Of a stretch of DNA of 64,000 nt, positions 29,978 to 41,061 are shown piece by piece. The notes below the pieces were generated by a model. It ran no database searches. It was not told the DNA's origin and saw only the letters and a program-made list of their open reading frames with translations. This DNA comes from Sinobacterium caligoides. Lineage in GTDB: Bacteria; Pseudomonadota; Gammaproteobacteria; Pseudomonadales; Sinobacteriaceae. Position numbers and translations under genes: made by a program. Positions within the stretch are counted from its first letter, which is position 1, and every line of letters starts with the position of its first letter. The stretch covers positions 1 to 64,000 of the forward strand of contig NZ_RKHR01000007.1 in assembly GCF_003752585.1 (NCBI RefSeq). The letters are read 5' to 3'.

Positions 29978-32809
29978 TTATAGGCTGCGCTTAATCTCTT
30001 TAACGTCGAAGACCTCTATCTTGTCGCCGGGTTGCACGTTGTTGTAACCCTTAACACCGATACCACACTCAACGCCATTGCGAACCTCGTTGGCTTCGTC
30101 TTTAAAGCGACGTAGCGATTCAAGTTCACCTTCGTAGATAACGACATCATTGCGTAACACGCGAATAGGCTTGCTGCGGTAGACGGTACCTTCGATAACC
30201 ATCGAGCCAGCAATATCGCCAAACTTCGGCGAACTAAACACCTCGCGAACCTCAGCAACACCTACAATCTCTTCACGCAACTCTGGTGAAAGCATGCCGC
30301 TCAACGCACTCTTCACATCATCTAATAAATCGTAGATAACGCTGTAGTAGCGAAGGTCAACACCTTCCTTTTCGATCAGGGCGCGCGCTGAGTTATCGGC
30401 GCGAACGTTGAAGCCGAACATAACGGCTCCGGAGGTCACTGCAAGATTCACATCACTCTCACTGATACCACCAACGCCACTGGCAACGATGTTAACGCGA
30501 ACTTCCTCATTACCGATCTTGCCCAGCGAAGCTATCAGCGCCTCAAGAGAACCACGAACATCAGTCTTAACCACCATGTTCAGAATCTTGATATCGCCCT
30601 CAGCCATCTGCGTGAACATATTGTCCAGCTTGGCCGCTTGCTGACGCGCCATCCGCGCCTGACGGTCACGCTCCTGACGATGCTCAGCAACTTCACGTGC
30701 ACGCTTCTCGTTTTCTACCACCTGGAAGTCATCACCTGAACCAGGCAGGCCATCAAGGCCGAGAATCTCGACAGGAATAGATGGTCCTGCAGACAAAGCA
30801 GGCTTACCATTCTCGTCCAACATTGCACGAACACGGCCATATTGCAGGCCGGCCAAGACAACGTCACCCTGCTTAAGGGTACCGTTCTGTACCAATACTG
30901 TAGCGACAGATCCGCGGCCCTTATCGAGTGATGACTCAATAACAACACCACGTGCAGCAATATCAGAAGCCGCCTTAAGCTCCAACATCTCCGCCTGCAA
31001 TAGCACCGCATCTAGTAGATCGTCGATGCCTTCGCCGCTCTTTGCAGAGACCGGCATGAATGGCACATCGCCACCCCAGTCCTCAGGAATAACATTTTTC
31101 GCAGACAGCTCGTTCTTCACGCGCTCAGGGTCTGCACCCTCTTTATCCATCTTGTTGACTGCGACAACCAAAGGCACACCCGCGGCACGAGCGTGTTCAA
31201 CCGCCTCCTCAGTCTGAGGCATCACGCCATCATCTGCGGCAACAACCAAGATAACGATATCCGTCGCCTTAGCACCACGTGAACGCATAGCGGTGAACGC
31301 TGCGTGACCCGGTGTATCAAGGAAGCAGATCATTCCGTGGCCGGTCTCAACATGGTAGGCACCGATATGCTGGGTAATACCACCCGCTTCACCACCGGCA
31401 ACCTTGGCCTTACGAATATAATCAAGCAACGATGTCTTACCGTGGTCAACGTGACCCATGACGGTAACAACAGGTGCACGAGTCACCTCTGTGCCAGCTT
31501 CATCTTCGACATCGATGGCATCAAACAACAGTTCTTCGACAGCGTTTTCGCTAACCAGCTTAACGGTATGACCGAGTTCTTCTACGACGATAGTCGCGGT
31601 GTCTTGGTCCAGAGTCTGGTTAATAGTGACAATAGTTCCCAAGGTAAACAAGACCTTAATAACCTCGGCACTCTTCACGGCCATCCGCTGTGCTAGATCA
31701 CCAACGCTAATCGCCTCTGGCAATTCAATTTCGCGAACAACTTTCTCAACAGGCTTCTCAAAACCGTGCTTATCATGTTCAGAGTGAACGGCGTTGCGTT
31801 GATTCTTGCTGCGGCGACTGCTACGGCTATCCTCGTAACTATTACGACTGTTTTTACCGCCCTTCTTACCCTTTTTACCACGGTCACCTGCGGTATTGGA
31901 TGGTGCCTGACGCTGACGCAACGGCTGACGCTTGCCTTTTTCATTCTTTCCAGGCTTAGCAGCAGGTGCTGCTGCAGCATCTTTTTCTGCCGCAGGTTTA
32001 GAAGCTGACAACGTCTTCTTTTTCTTCACTTCCGCCGCTGCAGTTGCCGCCTTCGCTTGCTCTGCTTCAGCCTTAGCGTCGGCAGCACGCTTAGCGGCAG
32101 CCTCTTGCGCAGCCTGCTCTTTACGGAGCTTCTCTTCTTTTTTGGTCTGCAGTGCCTGTGTACGGCGCTCCTGCTCCTCGAGCTCCTCTTTCTTACGACG
32201 AGCAATCGCACGTCGACGAATAACCTCAGGATCAAAAGGGTCTGCCGCAAGCTTCTCAGCTTCTATAGCTTTGCGTTTGGCCTCCTCCGCTTCTTTCGCC
32301 AGTTTCTCCGCCTTAAGCTTCGCTTCTTGCGCAGCTTTCTCTTCAGCCGCAGCGAGCTTCGCAGCCTTGGCGTCAGCTTCCGCCTTTAACTTCGCCTCTG
32401 CCTCGGCAACTTGCTTGGCTTGTTTAGCCTGCTCTGCAACCAACTCTTCAGCAGCAGCCTGCTCAGCGGCCGTTGGCTTAACCTCTGGCGCTGCCTCGGC
32501 GTCAACAGCCTCAGCTTTAACGTAAGTGCGCTTCTTACGCACCTCAACGTTAACGCCCTTCTTACCCTTACTACCACTGGTCGCTTTAAGCGTGCTGGTG
32601 GTTTTACGTTTTAGGGTGATCTTTTTCGGTGTATCACCACTCTCGCCGTGGCTCTTCTGCAAGAAAGTCAGCAGAGTCTTTTTGTCCTCTTCGGAGACCA
32701 AGTGATCCTCCGCAGTCTGCTTTAAACCAGCTTCTTTCATTTGCGTTAGCAGTCTATCAGTAGGCTTATCTACTGAATCTGCGAATTCCTTAACTGTTAC
32801 ATCAGTCAT
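29978..32809 (-). CDS. infB: Translation initiation factor IF-2
   Basis: 943 residues. The N terminus begins with an IF2_N domain ([19 protein letters not shown]), followed by a long Lys/Ala/Glu-rich segment (about 70-345) typical of gammaproteobacterial IF-2. The G domain starts at GHVDHGKT (residues 452-459), with DTPGH and NKMD motifs. Beta-barrel domains and the C-terminal fMet-tRNA-binding domain follow. Family knowledge: it brings initiator tRNA to the 30S subunit. The tRNA-fMet gene lies upstream in the same cluster. Confidence 0.97.
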   Translation of the reverse strand: MTDVTVKEFADSVDKPTDRLLTQMKEAGLKQTAEDHLVSEEDKKTLLTFLQKSHGESGDTPKKITLKRKTTSTLKATSGSKGKKGVNVEVRKKRTYVKAEAVDAEAAPEVKPTAAEQAAAEELVAEQAKQAKQVAEAEAKLKAEADAKAAKLAAAEEKAAQEAKLKAEKLAKEAEEAKRKAIEAEKLAADPFDPEVIRRRAIARRKKEELEEQERRTQALQTKKEEKLRKEQAAQEAAAKRAADAKAEAEQAKAATAAAEVKKKKTLSASKPAAEKDAAAAPAAKPGKNEKGKRQPLRQRQAPSNTAGDRGKKGKKGGKNSRNSYEDSRSSRRSKNQRNAVHSEHDKHGFEKPVEKVVREIELPEAISVGDLAQRMAVKSAEVIKVLFTLGTIVTINQTLDQDTATIVVEELGHTVKLVSENAVEELLFDAIDVEDEAGTEVTRAPVVTVMGHVDHGKTSLLDYIRKAKVAGGEAGGITQHIGAYHVETGHGMICFLDTPGHAAFTAMRSRGAKATDIVILVVAADDGVMPQTEEAVEHARAAGVPLVVAVNKMDKEGADPERVKNELSAKNVIPEDWGGDVPFMPVSAKSGEGIDDLLDAVLLQAEMLELKAASDIAARGVVIESSLDKGRGSVATVLVQNGTLKQGDVVLAGLQYGRVRAMLDENGKPALSAGPSIPVEILGLDGLPGSGDDFQVVENEKRAREVAEHRQERDRQARMARQQAAKLDNMFTQMAEGDIKILNMVVKTDVRGSLEALIASLGKIGNEEVRVNIVASGVGGISESDVNLAVTSGAVMFGFNVRADNSARALIEKEGVDLRYYSVIYDLLDDVKSALSGMLSPELREEIVGVAEVREVFSSPKFGDIAGSMVIEGTVYRSKPIRVLRNDVVIYEGELESLRRFKDEANEVRNGVECGIGVKGYNNVQPGDKIEVFDVKEIKRSL

Positions 32810-32830
32810 TATATTCTCCTCTACCTCGTC

Positions 32831-34324
32831 TTACTCGCCCTGGTCTTCAAACCAAGGTGCGCGTGCAGTCATAATCAATTGACCAGCCTTCTCTTCGTCG
32901 ATCTCTTCAATATCGATCAAATCGTCAATTGACTGCTCCGCTAAATCTTCCATAGTGATAACGCCACGACTTGCCAGCACATGTGCCAAGTGACGATCCA
33001 TACCATCCATCGTCAGCAAATCTTCTGCTGGCTCAGCACCGTCCAAACGCTCCTCGTCTGCAATCGCGCTCGTAAGCAATGCATCCTTGGCGCGAGCCCG
33101 CAACTCTTCAGCTAGCTCATCATCGAAGCCTTCGATCGACAAAAACTCTTCGATGGGAACATAGGCGATTTCGTCAATGGTGGTAAAACCTTCTTCAACC
33201 AACACTTCAGCAACACCTTCGTCGACATCCAGCGCCTCAATAAAGCGCGTCATGATTTGTCCCGACTCGGCCTGCTGCTTAGCCTCAGCCTCCTCGACAC
33301 TCATCACATTGATCGACCAACCAGTCAGCTCACTCGCCAAGCGAACATTCTGACCACTACGACCGATAGACAGCGCAAGGTTTTCCTCTGCAACAGCAAC
33401 CTGCATACAACGAGTATCTTCGTCGACAATGATCGACTCAACCTCTGCCGGCGACATTGCATTGATAACAAGCTGTGCTGGATTATCATCCCAAAGAATA
33501 ATATCAACACGCTCATTGCCCAGCTCACCCGATACCGCCTGAACACGTGAGCCACGCATGCCAACACAAGCACCAACGGGATCAATACGTCCGTCGTTGG
33601 TCTTAACTGCGATTTTCGCGCGAGAGCCCGGATCACGAGCCGCTCCGCGAATTTCGATTACCTCTTCAGAGATTTCTGGCACTTCAATCTTGAACAGCTC
33701 GATCACCATTTCGGGGCAAGCACGACTTAGAATCAACTGCGGTCCACGGCCTTCTTCATTAATCGAGTCGAGAATGGCACGCAAGCGATCACCCATGCGG
33801 AAATTTTCACGACCGATCATCTGGTTTTTCGCCAGATAACCTTCTGCATTATTCCCCAGATCGATGATATAAGCGTCGTGCTTGACCTTCTTAACGATAC
33901 CACCAAGCAGTTCACCAACACGAGAGCGGTATTCAGCCACTAACTTAGCGCGTTCAGCTTCACGCACTTTCTGGACGATAACTTGCTTTGCAGTCTGTGC
34001 CGCGATACGTCCAAAGCCGACATTTTCAACCTGCTCTCTGTACACATCACCTGGCTGAAGCTTGGCATCAACTTCGGCAGCTTCCTGCATATTCAGCTCG
34101 GTACCTAATAAAGCTATCGCTTCATTATCGACAATACCCCAGCTACGGAAGGTTTCATAATCACCGGTCTTACGATCGATGGTCACCTCGATTTCCGAGT
34201 CTTCGTCATAGCGCTTCTTTGTCGCGGCTGCCAAGGCGATTTCTAACGCTTCAAAGATAACCTCTTCAGGAACACCTTTCTCGTTTGATACTGCTTCTGC
34301 AACCAAAAGAATTTCTTTACTCAT
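32831..34324 (-). CDS. nusA: Transcription termination/antitermination protein NusA
   Basis: 497 residues. An N-terminal polymerase-binding domain, an S1 domain (about 135-200), two KH domains (SIGRSGQNVRLASELTGW lies in the second) and two C-terminal acidic repeats (about 360-490) give the full gammaproteobacterial form. Family knowledge: NusA binds RNA polymerase and modulates pausing, termination and antitermination. It lies 21 bp upstream of infB and downstream of rimP. Confidence 0.97.
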   Translation of the reverse strand: MSKEILLVAEAVSNEKGVPEEVIFEALEIALAAATKKRYDEDSEIEVTIDRKTGDYETFRSWGIVDNEAIALLGTELNMQEAAEVDAKLQPGDVYREQVENVGFGRIAAQTAKQVIVQKVREAERAKLVAEYRSRVGELLGGIVKKVKHDAYIIDLGNNAEGYLAKNQMIGRENFRMGDRLRAILDSINEEGRGPQLILSRACPEMVIELFKIEVPEISEEVIEIRGAARDPGSRAKIAVKTNDGRIDPVGACVGMRGSRVQAVSGELGNERVDIILWDDNPAQLVINAMSPAEVESIIVDEDTRCMQVAVAEENLALSIGRSGQNVRLASELTGWSINVMSVEEAEAKQQAESGQIMTRFIEALDVDEGVAEVLVEEGFTTIDEIAYVPIEEFLSIEGFDDELAEELRARAKDALLTSAIADEERLDGAEPAEDLLTMDGMDRHLAHVLASRGVITMEDLAEQSIDDLIDIEEIDEEKAGQLIMTARAPWFEDQGE

Positions 34325-34434
34325 TCTCTCGCCTCACTCTATTCAACCGTCTACACAGTCGCTTATGTCTTTATTACATCGATACAGGATGTAAGTTTAA
34401 ATTTACGGCTAGGCATTGCCTGCCAAATAACCAC

Positions 34435-34896
34435 CTAGTCTTCGAATACGGGAACGATCCGCCCTCTATCGATACTATCTATAGGCAACATGAACTCTTC
34501 ATCGTCTACCACAATCAGCACTTCATCACCCTCGATCCCGTTGAGGATACCGGTAAAGCGTCGACGTCCCTCGAAAGGGAAGCGGAGTTTGACCGAGGCT
34601 TTATGCCCCTTGAACTGCTCAAAATGCTCTAACTTAACCAAAAGGCGATCAATTCCTGGCGATGACACTTCCAGGGTGTAATCTGCGGCAATTGGGTCTT
34701 CTACATCTAACACACTAGAAACTTGACGACTTACCTCGGAACAATCTTCAATGCCGACGCCATTCGCACTATCTATATAGAGCCGCAGAACGACGTGACG
34801 CCCTTGTGTCAAATATTCCAGCGCCCACAACTCAAAACCAAGAGCCTCAACAGCCGGAAGTATCATTAACTCAATCGCACTTTGCTTCGACGACAT
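34435..34896 (-). CDS. rimP: Ribosome maturation factor RimP
   Basis: 153 residues from the ATG at 34896 (MSSKQSAIELMILPAVEALGF), chosen because GGTGG lies just upstream; the frame is open seven codons further. Conserved VEDPIAADYTLEVSSPGIDRLL and FKGHKASVKLR segments mark the two RimP domains. Family knowledge: it helps mature the 30S subunit. It heads the nusA-infB operon, downstream of the initiator tRNA gene. Confidence 0.95.
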   Translation of the reverse strand: MSSKQSAIELMILPAVEALGFELWALEYLTQGRHVVLRLYIDSANGVGIEDCSEVSRQVSSVLDVEDPIAADYTLEVSSPGIDRLLVKLEHFEQFKGHKASVKLRFPFEGRRRFTGILNGIEGDEVLIVVDDEEFMLPIDSIDRGRIVPVFED

Positions 34897-34950
34897 TCGA
34901 ACCACCTTTATCAACATTAAATAGGCTAGACAGCCGCGAGATCGAACAAT

Positions 34951-34972
34951 AAAAAATGGGCCCTATGGCCCA
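34951..34972 (-). terminator. Second terminator between tRNA-fMet and rimP
   Basis: TGGGCC/GGCCCA stem with a CTAT loop, followed on the minus strand by TTTTTTATTG. It lies about 110 bp beyond the first terminator of the same tRNA gene. Confidence 0.75.
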
Positions 34973-35081
34973 CCTGTTATATTGCAGCGTTCGATGACGC
35001 CTTCTATCCATTGGGCACCGCCCAATTGCGCAGCCTGGAGCCAATTACAGCCCACTTACAGGTTTCAGTTGCGCCAGAAAC

Positions 35082-35107
35082 AAAAAACCCCTCTAGTGAG
35101 GGGTTTT
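35082..35107 (-). terminator. Terminator after tRNA-fMet
   Basis: CCCCTC/GAGGGG stem with a four-base loop, flanked by AAAAAA on the plus side, so that the minus transcript ends in T6. Confidence 0.85.
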
Positions 35108-35149
35108 CCGTTAAATTCTTGTCTTTCTACAGCCTCACGTCTATAGAAA

Positions 35150-35226
35150 TGGTAGCGGGGGTAGGATTTGAACCTACGGCCTTCGGGTTATGAGCCCGAC
35201 GAGCTACCTAACTGCTCCACCCCGCA
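35150..35226 (-). tRNA. metY: Initiator tRNA-fMet (CAU)
   Basis: 77 nt including the encoded CCA. The anticodon stem-loop CGGGCTCATAACCCG has the three G-C pairs unique to initiator tRNAs. The acceptor ends are T1 and T72, not a Watson-Crick pair, the other initiator hallmark (C1-A72 in E. coli). It lies upstream of rimP-nusA-infB, the same place as metY in E. coli. Confidence 0.96.
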
Positions 35227-35333
35227 CCAACGCCCATATTTCAGGGTGGGTGAATTATAGGGATCCTCTAATGTCAGGTCAAGCACTATAACGACAACAA
35301 ACATGCTATTAATTACTTTCATTTCTAGCATGC

Positions 35334-35361
35334 AAAAAAAAAGTCCAGCTAATGCTGGACC
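35334..35361 (-). terminator. Terminator after tRNA-Leu
   Basis: GTCCAGC/GCTGGAC stem around TAAT, followed on the minus strand by nine Ts; ends the secG/tRNA-Leu transcript before the tRNA-fMet gene. Confidence 0.9.
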
Positions 35362-35369
35362 TTTATATA

Positions 35370-35456
35370 TGGTGCCGAAAGCGGGACTTGAACCCGCACG
35401 AGCATACGCTCACCACCCCCTCAAGATGGCGTGTCTACCAATTCCACCACTTCGGC
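35370..35456 (-). tRNA. leuU: tRNA-Leu (GAG)
   Basis: 87 nt with encoded CCA and the long variable arm of a class II tRNA. The anticodon loop reads CTTGAGG, giving anticodon GAG. The ends GCCGAAG...CTTTCGGCACCA pair as an acceptor stem. It lies just downstream of secG, as in E. coli and Pseudomonas. Confidence 0.96.
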
Positions 35457-35476
35457 TAAGCTTGTAAATCTGGCCG

Positions 35477-35836
35477 CTATTCTACAGGAATTTCATCATC
35501 TGGAAAGCCTGTTGATGCATTATTTTGCGGGTTTTTCGTGTTTTCTTCATCTAACACCTTTTCTACTGCTACAGGAGTAGAAAAGGCACCAACTTCAATG
35601 CCCGCTTTCTGCTTAGCCGTTACCGCAAGGGCAAAACTACTAACAAAAAATAGTGTTGCAAGGATTGCTGTACTGCGAGTCAACGCATTACCACTACCCG
35701 AGCCGCCAAAGACGGTCTGCGAGGCGCCAGAGCCGAAAGATGCACCCGCATCAGCTCCCTTACCATGCTGCAAAAGAATGAGCGCAATGATCGCGACCGC
35801 GAATAAAACATGTAGCACAACGATTAACTGTTCCAT
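35477..35836 (-). CDS. secG: Preprotein translocase subunit SecG
   Basis: 119 residues with two membrane helices (about 3-20 and 52-72) joined by the conserved KGADAGASFGSGASQTVFG loop. The C-terminal tail is variable. Family knowledge: it is the small non-essential subunit of the SecYEG channel in the inner membrane. It follows tpiA by two bases, suggesting one transcript. Confidence 0.96.
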   Translation of the reverse strand: MEQLIVVLHVLFAVAIIALILLQHGKGADAGASFGSGASQTVFGGSGSGNALTRSTAILATLFFVSSFALAVTAKQKAGIEVGAFSTPVAVEKVLDEENTKNPQNNASTGFPDDEIPVE

Positions 35837-35838
35837 AA

Positions 35839-36594
35839 TTACTTATTTGTAGCCTTGCAAATTGTCACAAATTCAGTGGCGCTTAACGCAGCCCCACCCA
35901 CTAATGCGCCATCAATATCCTGCTGCGCAAACAACTCAGCAGCATTAGCCGCCTTAACACTCCCACCGTACAATATCTGTAGCTTGTCGGCAGTACTTTT
36001 ACTTTCACGCGCAATAAAATCTCGTACATACTTATGCACCTCTTGCGCCTGCTCCGGTGTCGCAGTCTTGCCCGTACCGATTGCCCAAATAGGCTCGTAA
36101 GCTACGACAGCTGATTCAAAGCAGCCGGCGCCAGCCTCGGTGAGAACGGCCTGTAACTGAGCCTCAATAACGGCCAAGGCTTGTCCGGATTCGCGCTCTG
36201 CTAGATTTTCACCTACGCACAACACCGGTAACAACCCCGCGTCTTTAACTTGTATAAATTTCCTCGCCACCTGAACATCAGACTCTGCAAATAGCGCCCG
36301 ACGCTCTGAGTGTCCCACGATAACATAGCGACAACCAATATCCTTCAGCATTGCCACGGAGATTTCGCCGGTAAAGGCACCCGATTGCTGCTCAGCAACA
36401 TTCTGCGCCCCCACCTCGATCGCCTCACCCTGGAGCTGTGCTATTACGCTCGGTATATAGACAAAGCTCGGGCAGACAGCGACCTTCGCGCCATCACTTT
36501 CACCAAGACCTGCAACAACACCAGAAAGCAACGCACTGATCGACTCACTTGAGCCGTTCATCTTCCAGTTTCCTATTACCAAGGGTTGTCGCAT
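35839..36594 (-). CDS. tpiA: Triosephosphate isomerase
   Basis: 251 residues. The catalytic AYEPIWAIGTGKTATPEQ loop contains the active-site glutamate and flexible loop 6; VIVGHSERR holds the catalytic histidine, and GNWKMNG the N-terminal lysine. Family knowledge: it interconverts dihydroxyacetone phosphate and glyceraldehyde 3-phosphate. Upstream is glmM, with a 93-bp gap. Confidence 0.97.
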   Translation of the reverse strand: MRQPLVIGNWKMNGSSESISALLSGVVAGLGESDGAKVAVCPSFVYIPSVIAQLQGEAIEVGAQNVAEQQSGAFTGEISVAMLKDIGCRYVIVGHSERRALFAESDVQVARKFIQVKDAGLLPVLCVGENLAERESGQALAVIEAQLQAVLTEAGAGCFESAVVAYEPIWAIGTGKTATPEQAQEVHKYVRDFIARESKSTADKLQILYGGSVKAANAAELFAQQDIDGALVGGAALSATEFVTICKATNK

Positions 36595-36687
36595 GGTTAC
36601 TACCTCTTTGAGCGGGCGCCAATATTACCGAGATTACAGCAGCCTGACAAGCACAAGAGAATGAAGACAGCAAGCGGCCTCATTCAC

Positions 36688-38034
36688 TTACTCCGCCAAC
36701 GCCTTTTGCACAACGACTGCCAACAGTTCCGCTAGCCGCCCTACCTGCTCGGCGTCCTCCCCCTCAACCATCACTCGAATCACCGGCTCTGTACCAGAGG
36801 GCCTTAACAACACTCGCCCCTTGTCCGCCAACTCAGTTTCAACCTCTGCGACGGCTGCCGACACCTCTTTATTGCTCGCCAAGCCCGCTTTATTAACCCC
36901 CTTAACGTTGATCATGCGCTGCGGAAACTTGCTCATCCCACTCTTCAACTCAAACAACGAGCGGGCACTATCGGTCAACGCGTGCATCACCTGCAAAGCC
37001 GCAACAATACCATCGCCAGTAGTCGACACATCCGAACAAATAATATGCCCGGATGACTCACCACCGAGCAGCCAACCTGTCTTACGCATCTCCGCCATCA
37101 CGTAACGGTCACCAACATTGGCTCGCTCAAAATCGATATTCTGAGCCCTCAGCGCCAACTCAAAGCCTAGGTTTGACATCAGCGTGCCCACCACGCCAGG
37201 GCAGCCGCCGCGAGCACGGCGCGCCGAGGCAATAACATAAAGGATCTCATCACCATCAACCACTTCGCCGGTCTGGTCGACACAACAGACTCGATCTCCA
37301 TCGCCATCAAAAGCGATACCTAAGTCCGCTTCATGCTCCAAAACCGCCTGTTGGAGCTGCTCTGGACTAGTGGAGCCGACCGCATCATTAATATTCAAAC
37401 CATTCGGCTGCGCACCAATCACCACCACCTCTGCGCCTAACTCTTTAAACACTGCGGGGGCGACATGATAAGTCGCGCCATGAGCACAATCTAAAACAAT
37501 TTTATAATCAGCGAGTGACATGCCCATCGGCACGGTTGACTTACAGTATTCTATATAGCGTCCGGCAGCATCATCGACACGAGTCACCTTACCCAAATCA
37601 CCAGACTGATTTGTCGTCATAGGTTCATCAAGCATCGCCTCAATCGCCAACTCAATGTCATCGGACAGTTTGCTACCTGCAGCCGAGAAAAACTTAATGC
37701 CGTTATCATAGTAAGGATTGTGCGAGGCGCTAATAACGATGCCAGCTTGGGCATTAAACGTTCGCGTCAAATAGGCAATTGCCGGCGTCGGCATCGGCCC
37801 CAACAACAACACATCGACCCCTGCTGCAACCAAGCCCGCCTCCAGTGCTGACTCAAACATATAACCAGAGATTCGCGTATCCTTGCCAATAATGACCTTG
37901 GCCCGACTCTCTCCCGCATTACCAGCCAGCACCTTACCTGCTGCCCAACCAAGTCTCAGCACAAAATCTGCCGTAATCGGCGCCCTGCCAACCAGACCTC
38001 TAATTCCATCTGTTCCGAAATATTTGCGCGACAT
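36688..38034 (-). CDS. glmM: Phosphoglucosamine mutase
   Basis: 448 residues. The phosphoserine loop is [17 protein letters not shown] (active serine near residue 100), the metal loop is DGDGDR, and the sugar-binding GGESSGHI motif is present. Family knowledge: it converts glucosamine 6-phosphate to glucosamine 1-phosphate for peptidoglycan and lipopolysaccharide precursors. It follows folP by six bases, an operon pair conserved in gammaproteobacteria. Confidence 0.97.
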   Translation of the reverse strand: MSRKYFGTDGIRGLVGRAPITADFVLRLGWAAGKVLAGNAGESRAKVIIGKDTRISGYMFESALEAGLVAAGVDVLLLGPMPTPAIAYLTRTFNAQAGIVISASHNPYYDNGIKFFSAAGSKLSDDIELAIEAMLDEPMTTNQSGDLGKVTRVDDAAGRYIEYCKSTVPMGMSLADYKIVLDCAHGATYHVAPAVFKELGAEVVVIGAQPNGLNINDAVGSTSPEQLQQAVLEHEADLGIAFDGDGDRVCCVDQTGEVVDGDEILYVIASARRARGGCPGVVGTLMSNLGFELALRAQNIDFERANVGDRYVMAEMRKTGWLLGGESSGHIICSDVSTTGDGIVAALQVMHALTDSARSLFELKSGMSKFPQRMINVKGVNKAGLASNKEVSAAVAEVETELADKGRVLLRPSGTEPVIRVMVEGEDAEQVGRLAELLAVVVQKALAE

Positions 38035-38040
38035 AACCCT

Positions 38041-38931
38041 TCACTCCTTGAGTCTCGAAGCCACCGCTCCAAGCACCCGTAAAACATCTTTTGTTTCGCC
38101 GGTATCGTGGACGCGAACAATCGCCGCCCCCTGCATTGCAGCCAACATAGCAAACGCTAAGCTGCCCGCCAAACGCTCATCGACAGGCTTACCTGTAACA
38201 CCACCGACCATCGACTTGCGTGATACTCCGATTAATAGCGGGTAGCGCCAGCCAGCCATCGTCTCGAGACTGGAGAACAGCTGTAGATTATGCTCCAGCG
38301 TCTTACCAAAGCCAAAACCTGGATCAAGTAACAGGCGATCTTGCGCTATACCAGCAGCAACACAGGCCTCTGCTCTCGCCAACAAGTGCTGACCGACCTC
38401 ATCAACAACATCTTGATAGCGCGGATTATCTTGCATCGCGACCGGCTGCCCCTGCATATGCATCAAGCAAACAGGCAAGCCCGTGCTCGCAGCCGCCTTC
38501 ATAGCACCCTCACGACTCAGCGCACGCACATCATTAATCATTCCTGCACCGACCTTCGCCGCCGCCGTCATCACCTCGGGCGTACTAGTATCGACCGAAA
38601 CGATGACATCAAAGCGCTGCTTAATCGCCTCAACTACAGGGGCAACTCGCTGCAACTCCTCTTCAGCGCTGACCACTGCGGCTCCTGGCCGCGTCGATTC
38701 ACCACCGACATCGATGATATCCGCGCCAGCCTCGAGCATACGCTCAACCTGCCGCAACGCTACTACCACCGAGCCCGCATAACGGCCACCGTCGGAAAAG
38801 GAGTCTGGCGTCACATTTAACACAGACATTACACGCGTGTCCGCCAATGACAGCGTCTTATCACCGCACAGCAGGTTTTCGCCGCAATAAAAAGCGGGCA
38901 ATGAATGCCCGCTTGATAGGAAGTTTCTCAC
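38041..38931 (-). CDS. folP: Dihydropteroate synthase
   Basis: 296 residues. The signatures VMSVLNVTPDSFSDGGRY and DIIDVGGESTRPGA are intact, with the late GFGFGKTLEHN and GVSRKSM motifs. Family knowledge: it condenses the pterin pyrophosphate made by FolK with p-aminobenzoate and is the sulfonamide target. The start is GTG at 38931 with AGG six bases upstream; the first ~33 residues precede the conserved core. It lies 24 bp after ftsH. Confidence 0.96.
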   Translation of the reverse strand: MRNFLSSGHSLPAFYCGENLLCGDKTLSLADTRVMSVLNVTPDSFSDGGRYAGSVVVALRQVERMLEAGADIIDVGGESTRPGAAVVSAEEELQRVAPVVEAIKQRFDVIVSVDTSTPEVMTAAAKVGAGMINDVRALSREGAMKAAASTGLPVCLMHMQGQPVAMQDNPRYQDVVDEVGQHLLARAEACVAAGIAQDRLLLDPGFGFGKTLEHNLQLFSSLETMAGWRYPLLIGVSRKSMVGGVTGKPVDERLAGSLAFAMLAAMQGAAIVRVHDTGETKDVLRVLGAVASRLKE

Positions 38932-38955
38932 TTACAGCCTCTTGTTAAACAAGCT

Positions 38956-40929
38956 TTAGTGCTCGCCAGCAGGCCCGCCAACAGACGACTCATTACTACC
39001 ATCATCGCCTCCTGGCTTACCATTAGCGGCTTGCTGCTCGGCATCATCCTTCTCACCTTCAGTAGTCTCGGCACCACCGGCACCACTGGACGGCTTATTA
39101 GAGTCGATGTCGTCCCAGCCCTTTGGCTTGCCGACTTCTCGACCCGCCATGATGTCATCAATCTGGTCTGCGTCGATGGTTTCATAGGTCATCAGCGCCT
39201 GCGACATGACATCGAGTTCCTTGCGGTGCTCCTGCAGAATCTGGGTAGACCTGGCATAACACTCATCGATAATTTTACGAACCTCGAGATCGATCTGCTG
39301 GCGAGTTGCCGCCGAAGCGGTACTGTTGACACCTCCCTGGTAGCCTTGATCATCGCTTTCATACATCAGCGGACCTAGCTCATCGGACAAGCCCCAACGC
39401 GTTACCATATTCCGCGCCATACTGGTCGCCCGCTCGATATCATTCGAGGCCCCCGTAGTCACGCCGTCTTTGCCATTGATCATTTCCTCAGCAATACGAC
39501 CACCATAAAGGCTACACAGCTGACTCAAGATATACTGTTTGCTATAGCTATAGCGATCTTCCGTCGGCAGGTACATGGTGACACCAAGAGCACGTCCGCG
39601 CGGAATAATACTCACCTTATAAACAGGATCGTGCTCGGGAACGATACGCCCTACAATAGCGTGACCAGCCTCGTGATAAGCTGTATTGAGCTTCTCTTCC
39701 TCGCTCATCACCATGCTCTTGCGCTCAGCGCCCATCATGATTTTGTCTTTCGCCAGCTCAAACTGCTCCATACCAACTAGGCGAAGATCCGCTCGCGCTG
39801 CAAACAATGACGCTTCGTTTACGAGATTGGCTAGGTCGGCACCTGAGAAGCCTGGTGTGCCGCGGGCAATATAACTCGCTTCGACATCGTCGTTCAGCGG
39901 CACTTTCTTCATGTGTACTTTTAAAATATGTTCTCGCCCCCGGATATCGGGCAGCCCCACATCCACTTGGCGGTCAAAACGGCCAGGGCGTAACAAAGCA
40001 GTATCGAGAACATCGGGGCGGTTGGTTGCAGCAATGACGATCACACCGTCATTCTCCTCGAAACCATCCATCTCAACCAACAACTGGTTCAAGGTCTGTT
40101 CACGCTCATCATGACCGCCGCCCATGCCGGCACCACGGTGACGACCTACGGCATCGATTTCATCGATGAAGATAATACAGGGAGACTGCTTCTTCGCCTG
40201 TTCAAACATATCGCGAACACGCGAGGCGCCAACACCGACAAACATCTCTACGAAGTCAGAGCCTGAAATCGAAAAGTAAGGCACCTTGGCCTCGCCGGCG
40301 ATCGCTTTCGCCAACAAGGTCTTACCGGTCCCTGGAGGACCGGACAATAAGACACCACGAGGAATACGACCACCCAGACGCTGAAACTTGCTCGGATCTC
40401 GTAAGAACTCGACCAACTCCTGCAACTCTTCTTTCGCCTCATCGACACCGGCGACATCGGCAAAAGTAGTGCGAATTTGATCATCGCTCAACAACTTAGC
40501 CTTGCTCTTACCAAACGACATGGGACCACCCTTGCCGCCGCCACCGCCCTGCATCTGGCGCATGAAAAACATAAACACGGCGACGATCAGCAGGATTGGG
40601 AAGCTCGCAACCAATAACTGAGTCCAAATGCTCTGTTGCTCTGGCGCCTTACCCGTCACCTGGACCTTGTTTTTCAACAGGTCGTTCATGATGTCAGGGT
40701 CGCTGATATTAGGACGCACTGTCTCGAAAGATGAGCCATCAGTACGCTCACCTTTGAAGACCAGGCCATCGACGGTCACTTTACTGACCTCACCTTGCTG
40801 GACAGACTGCACAAAACTGGAATAGTCCAGCTTCTTGGTGTTCGGCGGTGTCGTGAAGTTGTTAAAAACAGTCAGCAACACTGCCGCAATAACCAGCCAC
40901 AACAACAGATTCTTAACCATATCGTTCAA
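38956..40929 (-). CDS. ftsH: ATP-dependent zinc metalloprotease FtsH
   Basis: About 657 residues from the TTG at 40929, preferred because AGAGGA lies about 7 nt upstream; an ATG at 40920 ([10 protein letters not shown]) is the alternative, and the further upstream open frame is unlikely. Two membrane helices flank a periplasmic domain (about 8-27 and 105-125). The AAA domain has GPPGTGKT and the SRH region; the zinc site HEAGH starts at His419. Family knowledge: it degrades membrane and short-lived cytosolic proteins, including LpxC in E. coli. It follows rlmE. Confidence 0.97.
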   Translation of the reverse strand: MNDMVKNLLLWLVIAAVLLTVFNNFTTPPNTKKLDYSSFVQSVQQGEVSKVTVDGLVFKGERTDGSSFETVRPNISDPDIMNDLLKNKVQVTGKAPEQQSIWTQLLVASFPILLIVAVFMFFMRQMQGGGGGKGGPMSFGKSKAKLLSDDQIRTTFADVAGVDEAKEELQELVEFLRDPSKFQRLGGRIPRGVLLSGPPGTGKTLLAKAIAGEAKVPYFSISGSDFVEMFVGVGASRVRDMFEQAKKQSPCIIFIDEIDAVGRHRGAGMGGGHDEREQTLNQLLVEMDGFEENDGVIVIAATNRPDVLDTALLRPGRFDRQVDVGLPDIRGREHILKVHMKKVPLNDDVEASYIARGTPGFSGADLANLVNEASLFAARADLRLVGMEQFELAKDKIMMGAERKSMVMSEEEKLNTAYHEAGHAIVGRIVPEHDPVYKVSIIPRGRALGVTMYLPTEDRYSYSKQYILSQLCSLYGGRIAEEMINGKDGVTTGASNDIERATSMARNMVTRWGLSDELGPLMYESDDQGYQGGVNSTASAATRQQIDLEVRKIIDECYARSTQILQEHRKELDVMSQALMTYETIDADQIDDIMAGREVGKPKGWDDIDSNKPSSGAGGAETTEGEKDDAEQQAANGKPGGDDGSNESSVGGPAGEH

Positions 40930-41061
40930 CGAATAATCCTCTCCAAATACCGCCGGCTTTTCGCAGACGTGTCCCACTGAAATAATTCACGTTACTAGAC
41001 ACACATACTATGTCAAATTTCAGGACTAAAATAGCTATTAAGCTGCTTCTTAGCCAATAAA

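Noticed and set aside
31932-32525. 197-codon plus-strand Ala/Ser-rich frame
   Set aside because: It is antisense to the Lys/Ala/Glu-rich region of infB, where codon bias opens long frames on the other strand.
35011-35193. 60-codon plus-strand frame ending MVAGVGFEPTAFGL
   Set aside because: This is the reverse complement of the tRNA-fMet gene read as protein, a well-known false annotation.
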